64,000 bases of DNA, from the NCBI RefSeq assembly GCF_902806685.2, contig NC_048556.1:7316001-7380000 (forward strand), in the 5' to 3' direction. The stretch is from Maniola hyperantus. Lineage: Eukaryota; Arthropoda; Insecta; Lepidoptera; Nymphalidae. A program made the position numbers and the translations under genes. Each line of letters opens with the position of its first letter. Positions within the stretch are counted from its first letter, which is position 1. Shown here one piece after another: positions 21,997 to 33,407 of the stretch. The notes below the pieces were generated by a model that was not told where the DNA came from, did not search any database, and was given only the letters and a program-made list of their open reading frames with translations.

Positions 21997-22509
21997 CCTA
22001 CCTACTTATTAACCACTAATACCTATTACTCACTCAATATTAAAAGAAAGAAATGAACAACGGAATGGAAAAGATTTAAATGAAACAAACAAATATAATT
22101 TTTATTTTTATTTCGATAATAAAATGAAATGGATAATTTTCATATTTCCGGGAGTTTCCAGTAGCTTTGGAAGAAGATACACGGCTGTTACTGTAACGAG
22201 CTTATGTGGAGTCCTACGCGGTATCTTCCCTACTCATCTAGATAAAACAAAATTACTTGTATAATTTTATTGTCTAATTTTATCTCTGGTGTCTATAACA
22301 CCGTGAATAAAATTACGTTTTACTTAGAAGCCTTAGGCGCGGTTTATACAGAAATGGCGTGTGGGGACTTCTCGACATACGGCATAGGTACCAAGTTGGT
22401 ATAGCGTTAGGGACGTGACATGGCCATTGTGAAGAATATGATGTATCAACCATCAACGCCACGTCTTTACCATTTGTTCTGCTGCTGCACGTGCTACGTG
22501 ATAGGTACC

Positions 22510-22644
22510 TATAGTCCGCGACAGGTTGAGATGGCAATCAGGGTATGAGGCGGGGGGACGCCGCGCACGCCCGCACGTCACCCGCGCTCGCCCGCACCGG
22601 GTTAGCGCGGGGATTGCCATTTCAACCTGTAGCGTACCTACTAT
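22510..22644. mobile_element. GC-rich palindromic element, copy 4
   Basis: 'tatagtccgcgacaggttga' at the left; 'gattgccatttcaacctgta' at the right. Part of the right half of the core is missing. Confidence 0.88.
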
Positions 22645-22649
22645 AGGTA

Positions 22650-23980
22650 CGTCCCTACCACAGGTCACGACAGTTCGGGACTTCTAACAAAACGTCGAGG
22701 CTTCGCGACGTCTCTGGCAGGCGTCAAAATGACATATCGTCGATTCAGGATCAAACCGAGAGTTCCCTCACTCTAGTTCACTATGTCTTAGCCATTTGAC
22801 CGTTCCGGCCTATCTCGGTTGAAATCTCTGAAAAAATCTTTTTACCCAATTACGGCAAAGCCAAAAGGAAAGATTATGATTTCAGCAGTCTATGTACATA
22901 TGTAGTTATGTATGTAGCTTTCCTATCCGGTTCTGAAAATTTTTTCACTGATTGATTATCCCCGAGTGCTATACTGACCTAGGCTATAAATTAGATATAC
23001 CAATCACGCGGATGAAGCCACGCTAAAAAGCTTATTAAATAAGTAATCCCACAGAACGAGTGTAGCATACTCCGTATTCAAACAGGAGCATTATTTCTAG
23101 TTGGATGGCCGCCAGCACCATGACGTATCCTCACGTTTTCTTCCGAGCAATTAATCATAATTCAATGACTCCGCTCGCTTTTGGTATAGATCTTACGATT
23201 TGATTTACGTTGAGCTAAGTTACATATCATTTGTGATCGAAAATTCATTGTGTAACCTAATGCCTACTTATTTATAGAGCACTTTGCTAATAATAGAGAC
23301 TTATTGTAGGTATTAAACATTCTCCACATTTTCGTCCTTTTAGGTAATATTATTACTTACTTAAAAAGAGTAATATTTAATGTGAGTTGTACTTAGTTTT
23401 ATCTCTACTTACAAGAAGTAGCAGTTTCGCTTCATTGCCAAAACCATAATTATGATAAAATGTTCTTTATAAATGTTTTGCGCCACTAACTTTAATCAGA
23501 CTAGCTGTATGTAAGGAATTACTTAAGTACCTACATAGTGTGAGTAAATAAAATTGGTCTCAGCGCAGATGTAGGTAGAGTCAAAAGTAAGTATACGAGT
23601 ACATGCAAGAGCGAAGAGAATCTCGCAAAAGTTATGTATAGCTACAAAATTGCATGCCACGTTTCAACACATAGACATAGTTCCGCCAGAGTTGATTAAT
23701 TCCTAGTGTAGTGTTAATTCCGAAGTTTGTTCGAACGTCAAGTCGCGGTTAGTGGGGGGTGAAACGTGCGGTAAGCTTTAGTAGTTTTGTTCGGTTTATG
23801 GAACTTCCTGACGGTTCTGAGATTGTCTCGGTATTGTTATGGTCTGAGATTGTGTATAATTAAAATAATAACAATTATGGTGACAGGAAATTATAAAGGG
23901 CAATGCACACCTACAGAGTGGAGTGGTTTCGAGGCGCAGCGTTTTGTATGATAACAATTCAAACTAAGCTTGATTTGCTT
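22650..23980. other. Intergenic, mostly unclassified
   Basis: No gene recognised. The segment 23690-23780 is less AT-rich and ends in 'gtaagc', which could be a non-coding exon boundary, but nothing else supports that. Confidence 0.3.
22895..23040. repeat. Diverged dispersed repeat fragment
   Basis: 'gattgattatccccgagtgc' and 'tcacgcggatgaagccacgc' resemble the element at 43.79 kb. Boundaries are unclear. Confidence 0.4.
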
Positions 23981-23982
23981 AG

Positions 23983-24341
23983 CAATAAAAAATTTTTACA
24001 AAAAAAATAAAAACCGACTTCGTTACACAAACACTAAAAATTGAAAAATAATTTAATTTATTACCGATTATATTATGTATACAAGAGTTAATATAGTTCC
24101 ATAATAATACTTTTTGGTGCCGGTGCCAATTAGCTTTAGCTGCGCGAATCGTCTAGACTTCATATTTTTATGGGACTCCACAATGGCACCTCATTGGCAC
24201 CGACCCCAAAAAATATTGTTATGGAACTATATTAACTCTTGTATACATAATATAATCGGTAATAAATTAAATTATTTTTCAATTTTTAGTGTTTGTGTAA
24301 CGAAGTCGGTTTTTATTTTTTTTGTAAAAATTTTTTATTTC
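23983..24341. mobile_element. Large fold-back (hairpin) element, arms about 140 bp
   Basis: Left arm 23983-24128 and right arm 24202-24341 are almost perfect inverted copies ('accgacttcgttacacaaac' against 'gtttgtgtaacgaagtcggt'; 'tatgtatacaagagttaata' against 'tattaactcttgtatacata'). A loop of about 70 bp separates them. Confidence 0.9.
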
Positions 24342-24439
24342 ACAATTTTTAGTGGCCCCATGGAATTATGCTATGACTGGTTAAAAATCTACTGTTTACT
24401 AAGCTATTACACTGATTGCGAGCAATTTACTCTTATCCG

Positions 24440-24664
24440 TTGAGGAGTTCCAGTATCTATCTTCGAAGATGTTCATCAGATCTTCACCAAATTGAAATGG
24501 GACCAACTTTGAAGTATACCCTTTCAAACAAAAAAAGAATTTTCAAAATCGGTCCAGGCGTTTTCGAGTAATCGGGGAACATACATAAAAAATAAAAAAA
24601 AAAAAAAAAAAAAAAAAGATTCCGACGAATTGAGAACCTCCTCCTTTTTTTGAAGTCGGTTAAA
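24440..24664 (+). repeat. Dispersed repeat with A tail, ending 'gaagtcggtta'
   Basis: 'gaggagttccagtatctatc', 'tcaaaatcggtccaggcgtt' and 'tttttttgaagtcggttaaa' are parts of a common lepidopteran element. A 25-base poly-A interrupts at 24594-24617. The terminal 'gaagtcggt' is shared with the neighbouring hairpin. Confidence 0.6.
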
Positions 24665-24712
24665 GAGGCGGCGCGCGGCGCGGCGGCGCGCGGCGGGTCA
24701 AAGGGCGCGCTA
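24664..24712. other. Short CG-dinucleotide-rich patch
   Basis: 'ggcggcgcgcggcgcggcgg' and following bases are almost pure G/C in an AT-rich setting. It lies at the right edge of a repeat. No exon or promoter is supported. Confidence 0.7.
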
Positions 24713-24754
24713 CACGCCCATTTAGCACACTATTTCACAAAATACCACATACCT

Positions 24755-25102
24755 CCGGGCCCACCGAATAGGAGGCCGAGATACTGTGATAGCTTTCAGA
24801 GATTGCATATAAGTAGGTAACAACTAACACCTCTAACTTTTCAGAGTAAGGTATGTGCGTTTTAACTTTTTAAGCAATAGTGATATTTAGGTATATCACT
24901 TATTTTGACGGTGAAGTAAAACCTCGTGAGGAAACCTGATCGCCTGAGAGTTTTCCGTAATGTTCTCAAAGACCGTCGGTAATATGTGAAGTCTGCAAAT
25001 CCGCATTTGGCAAGCGTGGTGAACTATGGCTAAAACTCTTCTAATTCTGAGAGGAGACCCGTGCTCAATCGTGCGTAGGGGTAGGTTGATGATGATGATG
25101 AC
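24755..25102 (+). repeat. SINE family A, rearranged
   Basis: The body from 'aacacctctaacttttcaga' to 'gaggagacccgtgctcaatc' and the 'gatgatgatgatg' tail is clear. The head is scrambled ('accgaataggaggccgagat'). Confidence 0.7.
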
Positions 25103-25109
25103 TCGTAGT

Positions 25110-26710
25110 TTTACAAAAACAGACCAACAGACTGCATTACAAGAGCAATGCGACCACAGATATATAATGAGCTAATTAGTACAAGGCCTCATCCACCGGT
25201 GGTTGTGACATGTCATTATGAGACCGCGAGCTGTCACGCCGAGCACTTGCGGTTGCGCGCGTGTGGGAGCCCTTAGGAAGTAATTTTAAGTTGCGCAAAG
25301 TTATGATTGTCGAGAATTGATTGAGCTTCGTAGTTCGGAACTTTGTCCATCGTTAGCTCCTGTAGTAGCTAGTGTAGTCCTCGTGTAGTATCCGTTAGTA
25401 ACCGGAGTGATCGGACATAGCTCACCGAGTCGCCAAGCTAAAGACACCTTGGTATAACCGGTAGACGTAGTGGGTATGTTAGATGTAGCCTTATTTAGTA
25501 GCTCTTATTTACTGTAGCTCTCATCATCTCAAAGATGTACAGAAGTACCTACTTAAATTTTGCGCTACGACATCACGGCTCTGGAACTCAAAGCTTATTT
25601 GTAATTCCGCAGAGAGTCGACATTCAGAGGGTAACATTTGAGTCATAAAAGAACTGTAAAGGCTTGGGAAATGGGAATATGTACGGTAGGTAAGATAAAA
25701 ACAAAAGCCCTATGTCCAGCAGTATCTACTTATAATAGTATTTCATATTATTTATATTTATCGTGTAATGTTTACATAGATGAATGTGCAGCACCCAGAC
25801 AAGTCAACAAGACTTAAAGGTGTTAAGAACCTATGTAAATATCTTTGTTAAATAAAACAAGAAAAGACGACCATCGGTTTATAAAGATGAAGATGATTGA
25901 CCACTATCACGTAAAGCAAAAACTACCTAGAAAAAAAATCACGCGAATGTAATGGAGATCTTTCTTTCTTTCTTCCTTTTTTCCTGGCAGATTTCCATCT
26001 ATTGTGCTTGCAATGAAATAGAGGTCAATAATATGCTTTGTTAATTTTATAAATTCGCTTCGATTCGCTGCCAATGCGAATCAACCCTTATTCACAAAAG
26101 AGTAACTGTTAGCATCTACATTACCTTACACGGCCTCTGGAGGACAGTCAAGTTCGAGCGGGCAATTTCAAAACAATTTCTGTTAAAGATTTCCCAGCTG
26201 GCACGCAGAGCCGCTTGCGAAAATAGCTTATAATATAACGTATGAAAATTCAATTCACGAAGAATTGCAGGTAAGTACGAACTTTAAAGTTAAGTATTAC
26301 ATTTTTGTATTATTAAAATATGCAATTTTTTGGTCAATAAACAAACTAAACACTTGGACTTAATATTATCTACCTATTCATACTAAATACATATAATACT
26401 TATCATACACCTTTAAGGTTGCCTGGTAGAGATCGCTAATTAGCGATAAGGCCGCCTTTTGTATCTTCCTTCTGTCCGTGTTTTTTATTCTTTAATGTAA
26501 TCCTTCTTGTGGTTGTGCAAATAAAGTGTATTTATTATTATTATACACCTGTACAGGAGAAGTTTGTTGTAATTCGACCGTAACGATAGGAAGATCTTCC
26601 TCCGAATGGGTCTCGACATGCTCGGGGCCCAGCTGGTGGTAGGCATAATCTTAAACCACTACACCACAAAATAAAGTGACTAAGTACCTAGTTACTTACT
26701 TGTTAAATTA
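25110..26710. other. Intergenic, no gene recognised
   Basis: 25190-25470 has more balanced composition than its surroundings and no repeat that I recognise. The rest is AT-rich with short fragments. Confidence 0.35.
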
Positions 26711-26716
26711 AGTACA

Positions 26717-26872
26717 TATAGTCCGCGACAGGTTGAGATGGCAATCGGATTATGAGGCGGGTGACGCCCCGAACACCCACAAGTCACCCGCGCTAACCCG
26801 CACCGGGTAAGCGCGTGGCCTGTGCGGGTGTGCGGGCGTCCCCACCTCGATTGCCACCTCGCGTATATAGTC
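26717..26872. mobile_element. GC-rich palindromic element, copy 5
   Basis: 'tatagtccgcgacaggttga' at the left; the right end is shortened to 'gattgccacctcgcgtatat'. The core has 'gtcacccgcgctaacccgca'. Confidence 0.85.
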
Positions 26873-27004
26873 GATACGCGAAATCGGGTGGGTGATTATT
26901 TTGATTGCGATTGTCGCAATAAAGCTCGATGGCTGCCAATAAAGCTGTTTAAGCGTACACGCTAGTATTACGACCAGCATTTTATTGAAAAAGTTCGCAT
27001 GCCT

Positions 27005-27210
27005 TTGTTACAGAGAGAGGGCCAGACCTTCGTTATTTTATAAAAGCTGTAAGTTTCCCTGAGTATTGTCCGCAACACTGGGAGGAACGTTTGTTTGGAT
27101 CATGGTGGCTTTGGAAGATGACAGGTAATAAAGGTGTAGAAAATCTTACGTCAAACTATATAGTCTAATTATTTATATGTTTTCTTCGGAATAGTATTAC
27201 AAATCACGTT
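27005..27210. mobile_element. One-armed copy of the 7.76-kb fold-back element
   Basis: 'gggccagaccttcgttattt' and 'aacactgggaggaacgtttg' match the left arm; 'ttcttcggaatagtattaca' matches the centre. The right arm is missing. Confidence 0.72.
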
Positions 27211-27217
27211 ATGCATT

Positions 27218-27312
27218 GCCAGACGCGTAGTGTCGTGGCAACTCTCTGCCAGACGTCCTTAAACTTTTAAACTTTAAGGGTGTCTGGCAGGGGGTTGCCA
27301 TGATGTCACTGG
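27218..27312. mobile_element. Short fold-back MITE with 'gccag' ends
   Basis: 'gccagacgcgtagtgtcgtg' + 'gcaactctctgccagacg' pairs with 'gtctggcagggggttgccat' + 'gatgtcactggc', with the stem closing over 'aaacttttaaacttt'. Confidence 0.75.
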
Positions 27313-27370
27313 CTTTTTAGTCCATTACGTTAACCAGTGGCCAGACACACTTGTCTCCTGACTTGTCTCC

Positions 27371-27446
27371 AGAAGAATCCTGTTTTATGGTGTTTTATTG
27401 GTCAATGCAGTGGCATTGACCAATCTGAGTATAACAGGATTCTTCT
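27371..27446. repeat. 76-bp inverted repeat
   Basis: 'agaagaatcctgtt' and 'aacaggattcttct' are perfect outer arms. Inner arms 'attggtcaatgc' and 'gcattgaccaat' are also perfect, around a 4-base loop. Confidence 0.85.
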
Positions 27447-27692
27447 ACTGAAAAACATGAAATGAAATAAAGGGGAATATCGACATTAGGTACTTACTGC
27501 AAGCTTCCCGTGTACGCGTGCAATTAGCAATGTGCAACTGAAACTTTTTTACTGATAATAAACCCGTGTTTATTGCTCGCCCCAAGCGGAAAGCGCTGCT
27601 AATCGCCCGGAGCTTTTTAATCCTTTCGCTGTAAGCGGATTTTAACGCTCGATCGTTTAATAGCTAATCGTTTGATTTTAACGCAGACTGAG

Positions 27693-28038
27693 TAGGGCTT
27701 GAAAATCGGACTATTTTTCAGCTCCGGAGTCGCGTTTGGATGCTCAGCGTTTCAAATGCAGAGTTCCGGAGTTTCGAAGCTTCATTAAAAAATTAATGTG
27801 ACTAAATAATGTGTTTCATTTGCATATTTCTTGCGCTTGAATTATGCTCAAGTCTGTTAAGCATGAAATACAACAAATGGTTGGTATATGTAACTGGCTG
27901 AAAAGGGTAGATTTTTCTAAAAATATGAAAATCGAAATTCCGGTTATGTTCACGATAGGAGCGGTTTTACGAACGAACATGTAATCTTTCGAAGCTCCGG
28001 AGTTACACCAAAACCGGAATTCCGGAGCTCAAGCCCTA
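27693..28038. mobile_element. TIR element with TA ends ('agggcttga')
   Basis: 'tagggcttgaaaatcgg' at the left and 'ccggagctcaagccct' + 'a' at the right share a short TIR bounded by TA. The motif 'ctccggagt' recurs inside both halves. Confidence 0.55.
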
Positions 28039-28553
28039 AAACTGACGCGATCCTTCTGTTTATTGACTAGCGCAAACACACTAATGTGTTTTGGAATGTA
28101 TCGCAACCATTGAACTAAATTAGTACCTATATCTTTTAACACCTCATTGGTTGACTGAACACAATATCCGCTCCGATTAGATGAAGCCGCTAAGGTGTCG
28201 TTTATCGAACACGTCATGGAGGACAATTATCATAATAATATCACAGTTTACGACAGTTTCTAACAAAAAGTCCTCGCTTCGATGTCACTTGCAGGCGTCA
28301 AATGTTTGACGCAGGTAGCCCTAAAGTAAGCCTATTTTTCTTGGATTTCCGTCACCAAAGCAATATTTTAGATATTGTAGATTAAAGATCAAATCCAGAG
28401 CTTCCTCACTCTAGTTCACTCTGATATAATAGGTACATATCATAATATTTACCTTAAAATTGATATAAAACTATTTTAAGCTCATTTTAACTACATTTTC
28501 GTTCAAAATCAGTGAGCTAGTCTAGCACGAGAGCAAATAAATTATACAGATCT

Positions 28554-28704
28554 CAACAAAATTGCTCTGCAGCACAAGATGTTGTTACTCGTAGTCTTAC
28601 AAATGTAGCGGGTGTGAGGCATCACACGTAATTTATTAGACAATTGTAATATCGTTCAGATTTACAACAGGGCTCGCTTCAACCATGCATCATATGAATA
28701 ATTT
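28554..28704 (+). repeat. Left 150-bp direct repeat flanking the 57-bp minisatellite
   Basis: 'caacaaaattgctctgcagc' to 'catgcatcatatgaataatt'. It aligns with 29768-29914 with roughly 30 substitutions or small gaps by eye, same orientation. Confidence 0.85.
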
Positions 28705-28814
28705 GGCATTGGGTGTGTGCACGCCAAACCCACGGGTTAACGCTCGCATGGACGTGCCTTGGGGTTGTTAGGGCGTACGTTGCCTCAACCATCACCTCTG
28801 AGGCATGCTTGCAG

Positions 28815-29671
28815 CAACCGCGTATTTGGCTCACTAGGGTGCCGCGCGAGTTCTCGTTCATGGTGTAGGCTGAGCCGAGTATTTGGCTCAGTAGGGTGCC
28901 GCGCAAGCTCACGTTTATGGTGTAAGCTGAGCCGAGTATTTGGGTCACTAGGGTGCCGCGTAAGCTCACGTTTATGGTGTAAGCTGAGCCGAGTATTTGG
29001 GTCACTAGGGTGCCGCGTAAGCTCACGTTTATGGTATAGGCTGAGCCGAGTATTTGGCTCAGTAGGGTGCCACGCAAGCTCACGTTTATGGTGTAGGCTG
29101 AGCCGAGTATTTGACTCACTAGGGTGCCGCGCAAGCTCACGTTTATGGTGTAAGCTGAGCCGAGTATTTGGGTCACTAGGGTGCCGCGCCAGCTCTTGTT
29201 CATGGTGTAGGCTGAGCCGAGTATTTGGCTCAGTAGGGTGCCGCGCAAGTTCACGTTTATGGTGTAAGCTGAGCCGAGTATTTGGGTCACTAGGGTGCCG
29301 CGTAAGCTCACGTTTATGGTGTAAGCTGAGCCGAGTATTTAGGTCACTAGGGTGCCGCGTAAGCTCACGTTTATGGTGTAAGCTGAGCCAAGTATTTGGG
29401 TCACTAGGGTGCTGCGCAAGCTCACGTTTATGGTGTAAGCTGAGCCGAGTATTTGGCTCAGTAGGGTGCCGCGTAAGCTCACGTTTATGGTATAGACTGA
29501 GCCGAGTATTTGGCTCAGTAGGGTGCCGCGCAAGCTCACGTTTATGGTGTAGGCTGAGCCGAGTATTTGGCTCAGTAGGGTGCCACGCAAGCTCACGTTT
29601 ATGGTGTAGGCTGAGCTGAGTATTTGACTCACTAGGGTGCCGCGCAAGCTCACGTTTATGGTGTAGGCTGT
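28815..29671. repeat. 57-bp minisatellite, 15 units
   Basis: Units begin 'tgagccgagtatttgg' at 28871, 28928, 28985, 29042, 29099 and so on. Two main variants alternate: 'ggctcagtaggg' and 'gggtcactaggg'. 'ctgagccgagtatttggctc' forms a small hairpin in the first variant. 57 is divisible by 3, so both strands stay open (19-residue units SRVFGSVGCRASSRLWCKL and SLRGTLVTQILGSAYTINV). Codon logic and context do not support a real protein. Confidence 0.93.
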
Positions 29672-29767
29672 AGAGTATAGAGTGTAGACACTGTCAGTAA
29701 CAAACATCTCTGTTCTAAAATAATTCTAATATAATGTCTGCCAATGAAGTAGATACATTGTAGCTTT

Positions 29768-29914
29768 CAACAAACTTGCTCTCCAGTACAAGCTGTACTG
29801 GTAGTCTTACAACGGTAGCCGGTATGAGGCATCACAGGTTATTTATTAGACAGCTGTAATATCATTCAGATTTACAACAGGGCCCGGCTCACCCATAAAT
29901 CATCTGAATAATTC
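29768..29914 (+). repeat. Right 150-bp direct repeat flanking the minisatellite
   Basis: 'caacaaacttgctctccagt' to 'cataaatcatctgaataatt'. Same orientation as the left copy. Confidence 0.85.
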
Positions 29915-30229
29915 GCCAATTACAAACGGCACGATTCGGCCATTATTCATTTGCGGATTAATAATTAACAATAACAAATGATTGTGTTTGTCACAAGTTG
30001 GGCTTAGGACCTGATTGCCGTGTCAATTGGTTACGGTGACGCGCATTGTTTGATCCCAAATTAACTAGGTAATGGTCACACGTCTGAATTTTTTTCTATC
30101 ATTAGTAGAATCTCAGTACTTACATTCAGCGTTTAAACTATCGTGTGTGATATCCACTATAATAGTACCCACATTACTGCAGCGGCCAGTAAAAGAGGCA
30201 TTTTCTCAAATAATATGCGAAAATTAAAA

Positions 30230-30480
30230 CTAAGTGGTACTTTTCAGTTCATATCCATATTGTGGGGGTGCATTAAAAAAAACTAGTCCGCAATCTTGCG
30301 TCATACAGCTAGTCATGCATTGTCATCCAAACTAAACGTGTATACAAAATTTTAGCTCAATCGTTTGAAGATATCTGCTTCAAAATTGAGTGACAAGATT
30401 CCCCCCGAACAAACATACGGACATACATAGTTACATACATTGCAAGTTAAACAAAAACTTTTAATAAAATAACAAGTTTA
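30230..30480 (+). repeat. Probable LINE 3' end, type not resolved
   Basis: Contains 'aaaattttagctcaatcgtt' then 'tgaagatatctgcttcaaaa' and 'aagattccccccgaacaaac'. I recognise this as a widely dispersed lepidopteran element tail, ending in short 'acatac' repeats. No coding sequence is left. Confidence 0.5.
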
Positions 30481-30716
30481 CAGTATGTAGTAAACGAATT
30501 TCAGTCACAAATCATTAAAAAACTTCAATTTTCCGTATGTCGTATATCCAAGGCAGCGCCTGTATACGTCGGACTTAGAATATTTACAGCCCTATATCTT
30601 TGCGCTCCAAATTTATAAAGTGGAACGGAATAAATTTTAAAATAAACCAACTTGAAATATTGGTAAAAGTTACTAGGTGCTTACCACTACATATTTTTGA
30701 AAGTGTATCTGTTAAG

Positions 30717-31005
30717 CTGTGATAGCCTAGTGGTAAGGACGTCCAACTTCTAATCGGAGGTCGGGGGTTCGATCCCGGGCACGCACCTCAAACTTTTCGG
30801 AGTTATGTGCGTTTTAATTAATTAAATATCACTGGCTTTAACGGTGAAGGAAAACATCGTGAGGAAACCTGCATGCCTGAGAGTTCCCAAAGGTGTGTGA
30901 AGTCTACCAATCCACACATGGCCCGCGTGGTAGACTATGACCCTTCTCACTCTGAGAGGAGACCCGTGCTCTGTAGAGAGCCGCTGATGGGTTGATGATC
31001 TGTTG
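30717..31005 (+). repeat. SINE family A, best full-length copy
   Basis: 'gtgatagcctagtggtaagg' (A box), 'gggggttcgatcccgggcac' (B box), then 'ttaacggtgaaggaaaacat', 'cgtgaggaaacctgcatgcc' and the 'gggttgatgatc' tail. The head folds only partly like a tRNA, which is why I call it a SINE and not a tRNA gene. Confidence 0.88.
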
Positions 31006-31147
31006 TTACTTTTTACGTCTCAATTATTTCGACCAACCGATTTCAATGGGCAAAAATAATACGGTATTTGCCTATGTCAAAAATAAATCAAACGCTAATG
31101 AGCATCTACGTTGACTCATAGGCTGTTGGTCTGTGTGATAAGTGATA

Positions 31148-31420
31148 TCAAAATCATCATCACGATTATCAACCCATCACCGACTCACTAAAGTTTAAAA
31201 AAACACTTTTAAAAAAAAGCACGGGTCTCCTCTCATAATGAGAATGGTTTTGACTATATAGTCTACCACGCTGGCCAAGTGCGGATTGGCAGACTTCACA
31301 TTTTGAGAACATTGTGTAGAACTTAGATTAGAGGTGCGTACCCGGTATTGAATCCCCGACCTCCGAATAGGAGGCGGATGTCTTAACCATAGGCTATCAC
31401 CACTTTTTAGTGATATCATA
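31148..31420 (-). repeat. SINE family A
   Basis: Reverse copy from 'atcatcatcacgattatcaa' to 'gtcttaaccataggctatca', with an A-rich insertion near 31195-31220. Together with the copy at 30717 it forms an inverted pair about 140 bp apart. Confidence 0.8.
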
Positions 31421-31424
31421 GAGC

Positions 31425-33100
31425 CGGTCAAATCAGGTCAGAATTAAATTACCACTTAGCAGATCCCAAGCAGTTCATATTCTAATGTTCAAAAAGTTCA
31501 AAGGTCATTCAAGCTAACAATTTATTTTATTTGGATTAAATTAAAAACCAAAGTTTAGATATAATAGTGTACCTGCTAAAATTAGTTTAAAACGTTTACG
31601 AATCGAGTTCAGTGAACAAAATAGGATCAGTGAACAAATCCAGATTAACTTTTTAGCAATTTAAATTATTTAAATAAAAACGAAGTATTTTCACACTGGT
31701 TGCTTTGTATGTAAATGAATGAACACCGAAAAAGGAACTATACCTATAACTGTGTTCACTCATTTGAATAAATATGTAGGTACATTTATAAAAAGCCTTG
31801 CATGCACGGTTCTAATTATTATGTCCTTGAAAACCATAATAAAAAAAACCATTGGGCATCCATAAATTACTTTCTCAATTAAATTAATTAAGTAGGTAAA
31901 TAACCTGTGAATACCTAAATTAAACCTGTGAAGCTCATAGGAAAAAGTTACTTATAAAAGTTACTTTAAAAATTGGTACCTACTAATGTTGGGAACGCCA
32001 ATATTGACCGGATCGACATTTCCGACATTAAAAGTATTCTGTGAACTTACCTACTAGTCCTTGAAACACATTTACTTCTAGGAAATATATGTAAATCTCT
32101 AAAATGCAAATATGGCAGTATCCATTTGATTATTACTACCTACTTACGTCTACTGTAAACAAAACTAGATGTTTATCCTTTTATATGATACAGTGATATT
32201 AAAAATAATATTTCTCTAACTTAAATTGTAGTATTCCACGTGAACTCAATTTCATTACTTTTCTGTAATGTACCTACCTACTTTGAACTAAAAGAATAAC
32301 GAGTACTGCTGTTCGACCCGAAGACTCAATATTGTTACAACTCGATTTACTATGTCTGATTCGGCACTATTCGCCGCCAAAACGAATTTGCAATATTTTC
32401 TCCGTCGGCATCAAATCCGAAGAATCAAATCAAACTAGCGCGAAAAGTCTATCTCTGGGGATTCGACACTGAGTTCGGTAGACCGAAATGTATCGTACTA
32501 AATACAATAAGACAGTACGTTTTAAAGATCCGTCGTCTAGTCTTCTTGAGTCTACAGAACAAGTTTCATCATAGCTTTGCGACTCTATGCAGGATCGTCA
32601 TGTAAGCTATTACAAGAGTAGAATATAGTTCCCTGTCTTTACTTTCTAATCAAAAATCTTGACATTTACGAATCACGTTAATCTGGCAAAGTTTATGGGG
32701 AAGTTCAATCACGACGTGTGCCATGAATAGATAGTAAAAGTTTACCGCAACAATAATGTTACGACTCCAACGACTCAGTTAACTTGGAAAGTTACACTAG
32801 GGCTTCAGCTGTTTGGAGGCTCAGGCGCTAACGTGCTGCCCATGATGAATTCTGCCCTTGAGAAAATCTTCTGGGCGGTAGCCACACGGACTCTGACGCC
32901 TGAGCTCCGAAGAAGGTCTACCGCGGCAACCGCCGCTAGCTGGGTTGCTCGTTGACTGACAACGAAGTGATCCTATAAGGGTTCCTTTTGAGGTAAGGAA
33001 CCCTAAAAATCAGGAGATAGCATTCTAGCACTGATTCTACTGATTGCGGTTAGAAAAACTACTAATCTACCTAAAAGCTAAGGGGCGTATAAAAGTATTG
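31425..33100. other. Intergenic, no gene recognised
   Basis: AT-rich up to 32.3 kb, then more balanced to 32.97 kb. A 28-codon frame at 32353 (MSDSALFAAKTN...) has no support as a gene. Confidence 0.35.
32975..33012 (+). repeat. Family D head fragment
   Basis: 'tataagggttccttttgagg' + 'taaggaaccctaaaaat' is a short inverted version of the family D head. Confidence 0.5.
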
Positions 33101-33104
33101 GCTG

Positions 33105-33245
33105 CAGGTCGAGATTGCAATCGGGGGTATGAGGCCCCCGCACACCCGCACGTCATCTGCGCTCGCCCGCCCCGGGTAAGTGCGAGAACTGTGCGGGTGA
33201 ACGGGGCGTTCCCTCCCCGATTGCTATCTCGACCTGTCACGTATT
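33105..33245. mobile_element. GC-rich palindromic element, copy 6
   Basis: 'caggtcgagattgcaatcgg' at the left and 'gattgctatctcgacctgtc' at the right. The core is diverged, with 'cgcccgccccgggtaagtgc'. Confidence 0.85.
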
Positions 33246-33407
33246 AACAAAAGCAATTCACCTATTTCCTGTATCACAGAGACAGTAGCTTCGCGCGCTC
33301 TAATTAACAGTAATAGTTTAAATCTACAAGTGTGAGACAAACGCGCCAAGCAACTTCCTATTTACATATGTAATTGCTATTTCTTTTGCTGGCTACATAC
33401 GCGCTTG

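Noticed and set aside
21859..22056. Pro/Arg-rich frames at 21859, 33044, 33405, 49727 and similar
   Set aside because: All are translations of the GC-rich palindromic element.
24114..24443. 109-codon frame on +
   Set aside because: It lies in the loop and right arm of a large fold-back repeat and in a dispersed repeat; no family resemblance.
28759..29619. 286-codon frame on + (and 210- and 122-codon frames on -) as repeat proteins
   Set aside because: All are produced by a 57-bp minisatellite whose period is a multiple of three. No start context, splice site or family match supports a gene.
28815..29671. CRISPR-like array
   Set aside because: Units are contiguous with no unique spacers, and the DNA is animal nuclear sequence.
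30717..30790. tRNA gene at the head of SINE A
   Set aside because: The boxes are present but the cloverleaf does not close, and the same head heads many SINE copies.
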